Shown here piece by piece: positions 54,701 through 64,000 of a stretch of DNA of 64,000 bases; the first letter of the stretch is position 1, and each line of letters begins with the position of its first letter. The stretch is from positions 144,593 to 208,592 of the forward strand of contig MPNW01000023.1 in assembly GCA_011800805.1 (NCBI GenBank). Reading direction: 5' to 3'. Source of the stretch: Hirudo medicinalis. Its lineage: Eukaryota; Annelida; Clitellata; Hirudinida; Hirudinidae. A model generated the notes under the pieces. That model saw only the letters and a list, made by a program, of their open reading frames with translations, was not told where the DNA came from and did not search any database. A program made the translations under genes and the position numbers.

Positions 54701-55906
54701 TAATTCCATGAATTAAATGTTTATGTACAAGTGAATGTATTCTAAAGTTGAAAGCTGTCAGGATATCAATTGTCAAAACGGTGGACATTGTGAGATTAAA
54801 CGAAGGGCGGTATGCGTTTGTTCTAGATCTTTCGGAGGAAAATATTGCGAGAAATGTAATAATTTTTAGGGTTTCTTACATACAAATGCGTGAAGAACAG
54901 TTTTAAAATTTTCATAATTTCAGCTTGCAACCGTGTCATGGATGTAGTTTTTGTCATTGATACGTCGGGATCAGCGCAATCAGATGTCGTCACAAATAGA
55001 ACTGTTGCTCTAGTCCGTGAGATGGCTTCATTTTTTCCTTTGGAAGCAACGAAATTTTCGGTGGTAACCTTTGGGAACTATGCTCGAATAAACTTCCTTC
55101 TTAGAAGCTTCAATAACTCCCAAGACCTCATGGACTCCTTGGTTTTCAAAATGTCGGTTGGTCCGCAATTTTTGGGAACTGCTATTGGATTTCTGGGAAA
55201 CAGTTCGACAGTTGAAGGGCCTCATATCTTTGCAACAAGGAATGGCGGACGTCCTTCCTCCGCTAAAGTGGCTGTAATTGTTACAAGTTCCGATTCACCT
55301 TATGAATATCGAGATATCGTACAAGTAAGAATTAACGACGTTGGAATTTATTTAACTAAGTGTATAAAATGGTGTAGTTGATCTGGTTATAAATATCTAT
55401 TTTTAAGTGACAGTTTTAAGTGATGCCTTTGTGAAACATTGTAAAATATGAACTTATATATGTGTGGATTGGTTGTCTAGCAAAGAAAGAAAAAAAAGAC
55501 ATTGATTCTTGAACACTTATCAATTAATGAATGTAACTTGCAAATGAACAAAGGTGTATTCTATAGATTACGAGAACCAGCATCTATAATTTTTTTTATA
55601 AGTGTCTAGAAAACATTTTCGTTCCTTTATTTTGTTACTGTTTTCGGTTCTTAATGTTTACTTGGTTATTTGCCTTGAAATTATCATCCAAAATTTGTGA
55701 CAACATTTGTAACCCACTAGGCGGCTGGAAAAAGTCGGAGCATGGGGACTGAAATATACGCAGTACTCACAAGCAACTGGCCAAGCTGGGAACTCTACCA
55801 GGCCATCGTGGACAGCCCTAGCAGACTTTTTACCGTGAACTCTAATAATGATTTGAGTTACATCGCAGAAAGGACTTTCACAAGTATATGCGCTAACACT
55901 AAATAA
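51708..55906 (+). CDS. Secreted mosaic protein: four VWA domains alternating with three EGF-like domains
   Basis: Twelve exons: 51708-51765 (signal peptide [13 protein letters not shown]), 51831-52127, 52275-52523, 52588-52704, 52758-53013, 53360-53682, 53842-53955, 54009-54292, 54349-54649, 54748-54855, 54924-55324, 55721-55906, in frame, 897 residues. Order: VWA1 (about 20-201), EGF1 (202-240), VWA2 (241-433), EGF2 (434-471, [12 protein letters not shown]), VWA3 (472-666), EGF3 (667-702, [12 protein letters not shown]), VWA4 (703-897). Each VWA is two exons and each EGF one, suggesting duplication of a VWA-EGF module. The metal site DxSxS is intact in VWA3 (FDSSGS) and VWA4 (IDTSGS), altered in VWA1 (LDASVD) and lost in VWA2 (LTAASS). 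Likely an extracellular matrix or adhesion protein; no exact vertebrate counterpart recognised. Confidence 0.88.
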
Positions 55907-55907
55907 A
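55902..55907 (+). terminator. Possible poly(A) signal overlapping the VWA/EGF stop codon
   Basis: AATAAA overlaps the TAA stop (55904-55906). Use of it would give a very short 3' UTR, so another signal further on may be the real one. Confidence 0.3.
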
Positions 55908-56193
55908 CACTTATTTGCACAAGTCAGCATAATTACAAGGATAACGAATTTCTAATGTGCAATGATGTCATTCTATTAAAGTGTTCGGAAATAGAAATGT
56001 ATGTTATATCCGAACGAAGAATGTGCAATAGATTTAATCAAGTTTTTATAAAATTTAATCACTTATTAAATTGTAGAACAAACGATAAATTTCTATTAAA
56101 TATTTATTTAATTGAAAAGTTAGCACTTGAGGTTTGCAGTCCCGGGGTCGGCCTCGCATTACAGGTTCTTGCTTAACATCATTCACCTGACCT

Positions 56194-56206
56194 NNNNNNN
56201 NNNNNN
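56194..56206. other. Assembly gap (13 N)
   Basis: Run of 13 undetermined bases next to repeats. Its true size is unknown. Confidence 0.99.
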
Positions 56207-56304
56207 ATCAGAACTGTACGTAGAGTTAGAATTTGAAACACTGTTCTGACCACACATGGTAATAACATTGCAAATGCTAAGGAGTGTGGAATGCATACTG
56301 TATA

Positions 56305-56530
56305 TATACAGAGAAGAAGCCATCGAGAGCTTTCATTGCCGATGTAGGCGGGCGCGATCGACACAAGAAGGCCAAAGAGAACCTCGTATAGTCGAAGGTT
56401 GCCGGCTTCCAAGCGGTGCAGTAAGCGACATAAAAAAAAAGCCAGTGAAAGCTTTCGTAGTCGCTCCAGTCCAGGCAGTAAGGATCGGCATAAGAACGCC
56501 AGCGAGAGCCTCGCATAGCCGAAGATAACA
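56305..56530 (+). repeat. Minisatellite of about 60-bp diverged units
   Basis: About three and a half units with the core GCCAGYGARAGCYTYGYATAG and GGCRGTAAGSRACATAAGAA. It lies 100 bases right of the assembly gap and ends near an (AT)n run. Confidence 0.6.
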
Positions 56531-56559
56531 TTGGGTCCGGAAAGTGAAAACCGTCAAAG

Positions 56560-56583
56560 ATATATATATATATATATATATAC
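56560..56583. repeat. (TA)n dinucleotide microsatellite
   Basis: Uninterrupted alternating T and A, about 11 units. Confidence 0.95.
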
Positions 56584-56639
56584 ACACCTTTGTTGTAATT
56601 GCTTGTCGAATTAACTAGCTAATTAATTGTGGCTAGGAC

Positions 56640-57110
56640 TCTAACTTTAACTCGTCGCCTGCAATCCGTCGTCAATGCAGCTGCAGGCTTGTGATGAGAA
56701 AGCACAAATATGACCACATCACCCCTATCCTCAGTGAACTCCATTGGCTGGGGATCGAACGCATGATTGAATTCAAAGTGGCACCTCTAGTTTTCAAGTG
56801 CCTCAAAGAGATGGCTCCCCCGTATCTTGTATCGAAAGTGACTTGCCTCCGCGACTTGTCTGGTCGAAAACGACTCAGATCATCTTCTTCCTCGCTCCTC
56901 TTCGTTCCGGCCGGGCGACTCAAATGTGCTGGGGACAGGTCATTTACGGTTGATGGCCCAAGGATCTGAAACCAACTTCTAACTCAGGTCACATCCGCAG
57001 CAACCATTGAAAGCTTTAGAAAGTCTCTCAAGACGCATTTATACGGTGGCTTTGCTGTCCTGTGATTCGGACTTATGCCACCATAAAGATTGTCTTATTT
57101 GAATTGAATA
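56640..57110 (+). mobile_element. 3' fragment of a non-LTR retrotransposon
   Basis: Frames show LQSVVNAAAG, KYDHITPILSELHWLGIE, FKVAPLVFKCLKEMAPPYLV and FRKSLKTHLY. This is the typical C-terminal part of ORF2 in CR1/RTEX-type LINEs (RLQ-V-NAA, DH-TP-L--LHWLP, VFK-L---AP-YL, FK--LKTHLF). Stops interrupt it. It differs in type from the piece at 4545-5815. Confidence 0.82.
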
Positions 57111-57936
57111 GGACTAATTGAAAATGTAACACACTGTTCATGTGGTTGGCGTTCTTTAGTTTGAGTTTCTTTGAGTTTTGCAGCATCCACAGCTCATATA
57201 ACATTCTAATGCACATATGCATTCGCTCATCTTAGGACACTAGTTCCCTAAGATGGAATGAATGGGTGGACTGAAACCTTAACGATTTTTTTCTATAAAG
57301 GTACATTTTTTGGTTATAATGCGCTAATATGTTCATTAGGAAAGAGTTCAAGATGATATTATCCTAAAAATACTATTTTATTATTGCATAGATTAACTAA
57401 CAACTAAAAATTGTGAACGTATTCATCTTGGGCAACCTTCCCCTGCATGGGAAAATACGGTACGTAACAACTTCAGTTGTTTTCAAAGTTGCGACCCCTA
57501 GACATGAAATAAAATATGAAAGTAATATATTTTATTGATCAGTAGATTAGGAAGCATCGATTTATTATTGTCTGGTTGAAACAACGGTAGACAATTGCCT
57601 CACCATAATGTACAACAGCCTTGTAACGAGTGAACCATGTCATAACTTCAACTTCTCTTCCTACAAATAAAAAATGGTTGCAATTTGACGGCTTTGTCTT
57701 GAATCAGAAGAAACTGATTCTCAGTTGATGCGGATATTAAAAGCCAAAGTATTTCATGTGAACAAAGCTAGCGTGTTTAAATGTAGAATTCGGTATCAAT
57801 GAATTAATTGCAAAGTATAATTTTACCAAATAATTTTTTGTGAGATGTTGCGTGGGTTGCCAGTGTTCCTTAGCCCAGTATAGGAAATTGGCATATAAGA
57901 GCCGCTCGAGCCACATCTTCCGACTTTATCCGAGAT
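57111..57936. other. Intergenic region upstream of the PDZ-LIM gene
   Basis: AT-rich, no exon recognised. It holds the PDZ-LIM promoter; no clear TATA box. Confidence 0.4.
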
Positions 57937-60744
57937 ATGGATGACGGGAGTATTATACAAATTTTGCTTAATAGGAATTCCTCCACAGAATCGTGGGGTT
58001 TTAGGCTTCAAGGCGGTTCTGATTTTCCAATGCCTCTCTCTGTTCAGTTGGTGGGTTCAAATAGTTCACTTTCAAAAACAAATTTCGGATGGCATTTTAA
58101 CGTCTTCTTACGTATATTAAAATTCGAATAAACATTACCGTCTTCATGCGACTGAACATAACAGAATCTAGGCTTTATAAGTTATTTGTTTTCTAGAACA
58201 AGTTATCAAATGCTTATGACAAGGAACTAGCTATTTGTAGTTTGTGTTAAGGTGGATGTTTGCAAGTTAACTTGTTTTGCATGACATTGTTATGTAATCT
58301 GGGTGTGATGTCATGGTGGATGCATTTGAAGGTTACAGAAAATGGCATTGCCCAAAAAGCTGGCTTGGTAGCAGGAGATATCATAATCAAAATCAACGAA
58401 AAGGATTCTACAGAAATCGAACATGACGAAGCCAAGAGGCAAATTCTTGCATGTGGCAATAGAGTCCTTCTTTCAGTTCTGAGGTTCAAACACTTGCATT
58501 AGTTGCTCATGAATAAGCAATAGATGTTATTCTTTGCTTATTATTTTATTCCTTTACTCTTTCTTCATTAACAATAATCTTGTTTAGAAATTTTTTCAAG
58601 AACATTTTGAGATGTTTGTTGTGACGAATTATATAGTGAACTTAAATTTTGTTTGTACACATTTTATTTCAGTCTTATGAATTTGAGAAAAGTTTGATCA
58701 CGAAAGATACCCTGAAATGGCTTTTAGTGTTTTCTAGAATTTCTTTTGGCCATTAACAAAATGGAAAATCTGTAAATGAAATTGTGTGTTAATATTTAAT
58801 TTATTGCAAAAAACCATAACAGAAGGTGAAAGTCAATTTAAGAACATTATATTAAGGGGAACTAACAATTTTTCAAGCAAGAAACCTGTTTAATTAATTA
58901 AGTTTTAGTAATTTTACTCAGTTTGGTGCTTAATAAAAAGTTAGATATTTTATTGGAATTCTCAGAAATTAATAGCATTTTCAGAATTATATTTAACTTG
59001 GTTTTGTTAGTTTTGTTAACTAAAAAAATAGTGAATTTGTTATTGAAGAAAGGGAGGTCCCTTGTGGAAACCAAGCATGACTTTGGTTCCAGATGAAGGA
59101 AGCAATTTTCAGAAAAATAAGTTTTCGCTTGCTGCTAACAAACAGGTTAATTGCATAATTATTTGTGAGTTGAATTTTTTATTAAGTTTAAATGATTTAA
59201 ATTCAGCTTTGCTTATGACTATTAAAGCTGTTTCCTATCACAGGTAACCCAACACATTGGCTCCAAGTTCAATGTTGCACCCAAACCATTTTTTGGATGT
59301 TCCAGCAACTTGCAGCAGTCTGGTCAAGGGTAATGGTCTTGTTAATAATTGAAGATGCTGGATTTATATTACTGGAAGTCTTAACTGCAAAGTCACAACT
59401 TAGAGGCTAATAAAATTATTAAAGGGGAATCAATCATGTGTTCAGCCAAATTAGACATTACTTACAGCTTCAGAAATTATTTATATTATTGGATTTAATG
59501 GCCAACAATATCAATAAATTTTAAAAATGAAATAAGTGAAAAATGTTTTTTGAAATTAATGATAATAAAAAAAATTATTATTTCAGATTTGGACTGGAAT
59601 CCCACACAAGTTTGATTTACTTTTATTATTTTTTTTGGGGTTGGCAAAATGTGAGGCTCTGGCAACCATGTGTGTCTCTTGGATATGTGATGGGGGCAAT
59701 TTACATCTTCTGAATTTCTGGACTGATTTTTTTGATTAGCTGAGGAACTGGACAAAAAGTAGAAAAAATTCATTTGCAACTGACTCCCCTTTATTTTTAA
59801 AAATGTATTTGTAACTCCAAAAAACTTTAAACCATTATGAGAATGTCTGGCTTCTATTTTTTTACATTTTGATGAGCCCTGAATATGATTGATGCAAGTT
59901 ATCATCAAAGTGGCCTGATTAATAATGTTACAATGATCAGCAACAGTTCAGACTTTTTAGAGTCATTGATCTTGTGACATGCATGCAGGGCTAAAACTAT
60001 TTCTTTCTTTTTTAATGGCTTTCCTGAGGCACATTTTAGGCATTATTAGACTCATAGCCAAACTTTGACAATTCATTACTCACTTTTATGGTAATGTTTG
60101 CTTCTAAGTCCTGAATGATGGCATTTTAGTTACAACATTTTCAAACATAATGTTGTTACAAAGCCCAGAATCTAAAATCAAAATTAGGCTACAAAAACGT
60201 ACATTAGCCTTAATCTTTATGTACAATCACAACTTCATTCAGTTGTTAAAATCACACATTCCCAGACCCTTCAGTGTTTTGCAATTATAGGTGGTTTGTG
60301 CGACCAATTTGGTTATTAATTCAACACAATTTTTGGCATCATGAATATTTCAAGATCTCAAGGAAGTTCCTGCCATTAGACCCGTTCAAGCTCCAACAGC
60401 TCTACCTGATGCCAGAAAAGAAGGAGTGATGCAGAGGACAGTTTGCCATATATGCAGCAACGATATCATGTGAGTGCAGAGCATTTCATTTGAAAGCTCA
60501 TATGTAATGGTGGTAACTTTGTTTGAAGTGGAGTATTCCCAATGGTATCTGGCAAGCCTTTGCATGCCAGCTGTTTCAAATGTTCGAGATGTAGCAAGGA
60601 CCTCAAAAATCAAGGTTAGATATTTGTAAAGAGCATTTAGTTTTCCTCGTGGCAAATATTAAACTACAAATTTTATGTTTTCCTTTTGTAGGATATTATC
60701 TCATCAGTGGAGCACTGTATTGTGATGAACATGCCCACCAATAG
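57937..60744 (+). CDS. PDZ and LIM domain protein (PDLIM/ZASP family)
   Basis: Cytoskeletal adaptor; family members bind alpha-actinin at Z-discs and actin fibres. Seven exons: 57937-58050, 58332-58483, 59049-59145, 59244-59322, 60355-60469, 60529-60614, 60692-60744, in frame, 231 residues. The N-terminal PDZ has ESWGFRLQGGSDFPMPLSVQ, with the GF--QGG carboxylate loop of this family, and GLVAGDIIIKIN. A middle linker follows (KPSMTLVPDEG, SKFNVAPKPF). One C-terminal LIM domain has all ligands: CHIC, HASCFKCSRC and the closing LYCDEH. The layout PDZ-linker-single LIM is that of the short PDLIM1/3/4-type proteins. The junction between exons 4 and 5 is the least certain, because another donor lies seven bases on at 59330 and the intron is 1 kb long. 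Confidence 0.92.
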
Positions 60745-60984
60745 TCTGAATCCAGAACACATTATCCATGGCCTTAATTTTGTGTGATATTTTGATAGGC
60801 TTTCTGCATCAGGAGAGGATTTATTTGCCTAAATGTGTGCGATATTTTCATCCTAGGTATTATTCACCTAATTTTCATTGTGGCCCTTGATATTCTCCAA
60901 TGAGTGATTATTCCTGATTTTTGTTTTTTCCAATGAACACTAAATGCAATTGTAGTATTTGTTACTGATTTAATCTTAGTAAAA

Positions 60985-60990
60985 AATAAA
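60985..60990 (+). terminator. Poly(A) signal of the PDZ-LIM gene
   Basis: AATAAATAAA about 240 bases after the stop and only about 75 bases before the convergent galactosyltransferase stop codon. Confidence 0.6.
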
Positions 60991-61062
60991 TAAAACGATT
61001 TTTTTTTTAATTAATTGCAATTGGAATGACTCAGGCAGTAGAAATTAATAAGAATCATGTCA

Positions 61063-63922
61063 TTAATTGTTGTTCCTTGTTACAAGGTAAGAAGGATTGG
61101 CAGGAAGGGATATGTGCAACCAGATGTACAGGGGTCGAACGTCAATTTTATCAACTTTATATCGAAGTGAATTGAGTCCATCAGTTTTATAGGAATTAGG
61201 TCGGTAGGAAAATCCTTCGTATCTGAAAATGTTATATTGAACCAACACAGTTGTGAGGGAGCAGAGTTATCACTAACAAACAAAACCAACCCCTTTGAAT
61301 TGCGTGGGTTTCCATCATCTGAGTGGTGCTTGATCATGGTGTACTTTGCAATTGTCTTGGGGAATCTTGTGATTGGAATATTCTTTGCCAGTATCCTTGG
61401 TAATTTTTTATATATTGTTTGCTTATTATTAAGCTAATTTAAAATTATTAAAATAAATGAGTGAAATGAAGATTCATTTAGCATAATTCATGTAAGAAGT
61501 ATATTGTGATTTAGTAATGTGATGGGAATTAAATCACAGTTATTTGGGTACCTTTTTAAAAAATTGCAAAAAATTATAAGTTTATAGATTGGCTTTGTCC
61601 AACTTTAGGAGAAATTTTGCAGTAAGTATTTGACCAATATGAATTCTTGTAATGCCAAATGATTTCCAAAAGTAAATTGTACTTGTAGCCTGACTATGGA
61701 ACAAACAAGGAAGTTTTCAGAGCAGTCGATACAAATTTGTAATCTTCACCTCTTAAACATGTCATCATCTTCACCTCCCCATCCATAAAATGAGTTAGAG
61801 AAGCCATTTAGGTGCTCAAAATGTGATCTTTGGAATGCTGTGACACCACCAATCAGGCCATTGTAAGGCAAACTGGAATGTTAATCATTTACTAATTTCA
61901 ATATAAGCTGATCTTTTAAAGCAATTCAATGAGACCGTTAATTAACTTAATGACTTTTGCCTTGCCACCTTTACTTGTTTAGCATATGTTATGGAAAAGA
62001 GTGTCCAAAATATTATCATTTTATTAATATTTTATTATATTGATACCTCAGACTAATATGAATTACTAAACTAAGACTTAACAAAGCAAAAGTGAATTTG
62101 TGGAACTGACTTGTAATTCCACTTGTTGACGAATGAACCAACATGTCTTGGAGTTTTGGAACAAGTGTAAAAGTTCCTGTCATCTTCAGGAAGCATGTCC
62201 ACATCATGGAATATAAAACAGTCATAGGAATCCATAGCAGCAGCTTCCATGAAGCCAGCATTCATTAGAGATGCTTTGTTGAAGACCTTAGGATAGTTCT
62301 AAAATTGACAGTAAATGTAGCATGAATATTTACTGTGTGCATAATGTTGACTTACAAGTGCTGTTTCAAACAGTCACTCATTTTCATGATTAAGACAAGT
62401 TAAAGATTTAACAATTTTATTAAGTGACAAATGAAAATTCGACAAACATTTAAGGTGAATAAATACACAAAACTGACTCAGAATCCCCCAATGGAGTGGT
62501 TTATAACTCAGACATTAGTCTCTTCGAACCGCCACAAATTAATGTTAAGTTATTCCAAAACACTGCCAACCTGTTCAACTACAAAGATGGTGTAATGGAG
62601 AAGTTGCCTCCTCAGCATCAAATGAACGACTTTGAGAAACCACTTTAGATGTTTTTCACGGTCTCTGAATGGGACGATCACAGCAACCTTGTGTCGGGAA
62701 ATGCATGTTAAAGGATACCATGTTCCTCCAGATGTCGATTCATGAAGCTCAATTTCTAGATTTCCCAATTCAGGCTCAAACATTCGGGAAATATTGGTCC
62801 TCCCAACTATAATTTGTAGTAAGCATTATTACCCAAATCATTTCTATCAATAATGTTATTATCAAATAATCAAAATTAATCAAATAATAATGTTATTAAG
62901 GCAGACTTAAGGCAGTACCTATATTTTTTAAACATTTATTTTCTTGGCCATAAAACAGTCTCATTAATGATAAAATCTCAATCCAAATATTCAACATTCA
63001 ACATCATGGCTCAAGATTGATTCTCATTTATATTCATCAATATCACAGACTTCATCTGTAAAATTGTAAAATTCTAATTAAAAATATATGCTCTATACTG
63101 TTCCATTATTTCTAGATATCTTTCTATGTTAATGTAAATATAAATAATATAATATATTAAACAAAAACATTAAATGTTTGATATGATGTTGATTTTAAAG
63201 GCATAGGCATGTGAAGTTCATGACTTCCTTTCAATTATTTTTACTGACATTGAGTCATAGGCACTTAAAATAATAATTGTTAATTAACGTCCGTTGCACA
63301 GCTAGATGATTAGGACGACGCTCCCACAACGGGATTCGAATCATTGCTGCCAAGATGAGAGGTGGAAGTCCTAACCATTGGACCATGATGGAGCACATCA
63401 CACTCCTCATTATCGCCATTTAAATGAAAATTGTACTTATTCACGGACCTCAGAAGGTGCCGAAATTTTTATTGTTTTGGTGAATCACTGAAATGCACTC
63501 AAAGTTATAAATTTTCCAAAAAAAGATATTTATAATTACATTTAGCAAAAAAAATCACATTAGACCCTGAGAAAGAGTGAAAGGAAGTAATTTAGTTAGC
63601 CAGAATTTAGTTTTTAATATAGCATAGGTTTATTAATAATGAATTGAAATAGTTAATATTTATTTGGATAAATGTTCAAGATCTTACTCAGTCCGGGGGG
63701 CAAACAGGGACAAAGGAGAGACGGATCATCAGTTGCAGAAGAATTAAAATTTTGAGTGCAGTAGCTATTATATCCTGCTAGGAAATTTGAAATTTCTTTA
63801 GCCGCTTGTTTTAGAGCCTGAGTATTATTTAGAGTTATCGGCGCTGAATTCACATTATTCAAAAAAAAGTTGTTGCTTAAAATACAAAATAACAAGTAAT
63901 AAGCTAATTTAAAAGACTTCAT
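61063..63922 (-). CDS. B4GALT: Beta-1,4-galactosyltransferase family (type II Golgi enzyme)
   Basis: Golgi glycosyltransferase (GT7) that moves a sugar from a UDP-sugar, usually UDP-Gal, to GlcNAc- or xylose-type acceptors. Six exons read leftwards: 63688-63922, 62571-62806, 62111-62298, 61750-61872, 61291-61395, 61063-61222, in frame, 348 residues. The N terminus MKSFKLAYYLLFCILSNNFF is a signal anchor, then a short stem (CPCLPPGL). Catalytic landmarks: HKVAVIVPFRDREKHLKWFL, MNAGFMEAA, FIFHDVDMLPEDD with the DVD metal motif, NGLIGGVTAF, FYGWGGEDDDMF (acceptor/catalytic motif) and MIKHHSDDGN with the His metal ligand. It ends GLNSLRYKV ... TRNNN. Start: the in-frame ATG at 63922 is used; further upstream there is only a GTG before a stop. 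Donor specificity (Gal or GalNAc) cannot be told here. Confidence 0.95.
63319..63394 (-). pseudogene. tRNA-Glu-like pseudogene or SINE head
   Basis: On the minus strand a box A TGGTCCAATGGTTAGGA (core 63375-63385) and box B GATTCGAATCC (63332-63342) stand at tRNA spacing, with GCTCC...GGAGC ends. The head is close to tRNA-Glu (TGGTCTAGTGGTTAGGA), but the anticodon stem does not pair well. It lies in the first intron of the galactosyltransferase gene, same strand. Confidence 0.5.
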
Positions 63923-64000
63923 CCCATATGCGACATTCGAAGCCGAGTCACCATCCACCGATCTTTAATAACTTTGCTTAAAAGTTAAACTAAGTATAGA

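Noticed and set aside
63923..63958. Longer N terminus of the galactosyltransferase from 63958
   Set aside because: It begins with GTG and lies just after an in-frame stop; ATG 63922 starts a good signal anchor.

Overview
The window is animal nuclear DNA. Almost every gene is split by many short GT-AG introns, the sequence is AT-rich, and the products are metazoan: a two-pore K+ channel, a nicotinic receptor subunit, MEF2, JNK, a PDZ-LIM muscle-type protein and extracellular VWA/EGF mosaics. The nicotinic alpha-type subunit and the Ly6-type protein point to an invertebrate bilaterian. I cannot name the taxon. All exon borders below were worked out by eye from splice sites, reading phase and family alignment recalled from memory. 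For each complete gene the listed exons join without a frame break.

Layout, left to right: end of a TASK-type K2P channel (+, 154-1444); Ku80/XRCC5 (-, 2323-8479); condensin II subunit NCAPH2 (+, 9683-13451); nicotinic acetylcholine receptor alpha-type subunit (+, 13678-19698) followed at once by a Ly6/three-finger protein (+, 19875-20362); an unrecognised small single-pass membrane protein (-, 20604-21882); proteasome subunit alpha PSMA1 (-, 22919-25067); MEF2 (-, 26944-31586); fructose-bisphosphate aldolase (+, 35722-40421); a SCaMC-like mitochondrial carrier (+, 41553-44587); JNK (+, 46610-49283); a VWA/EGF mosaic protein (+, 51708-55906); a PDZ-LIM protein (+, 57937-60744); and a beta-1,4-galactosyltransferase (-, 61063-63922). 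That is 14 genes in 64 kb, so the genome is fairly compact.

Mobile DNA fills the longer introns and the gaps: degenerate non-LTR retrotransposon pieces (4545-5815, 16803-17111, 38990-39790, 56640-57110), a Ty3/gypsy remnant (14140-16270), tRNA-derived SINEs (12150-12312, 16608-16745), several MITE-like elements with terminal inverted repeats (28052-28828, 32773-32923, 32969-34701, 34977-35214, 43098-43740, 44965-45585, 50479-50622) and minisatellites. A 13-base run of N lies at 56194-56206.

The genes do not form one pathway. Two local links stand out. The nicotinic receptor subunit and the Ly6-type gene are neighbours on the same strand, and Ly6 proteins are known modulators of nicotinic receptors. 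Ku80 and NCAPH2 are divergent, with both starts facing one 1.2 kb intergenic stretch. I found no CRISPR array, operon or other prokaryotic feature.
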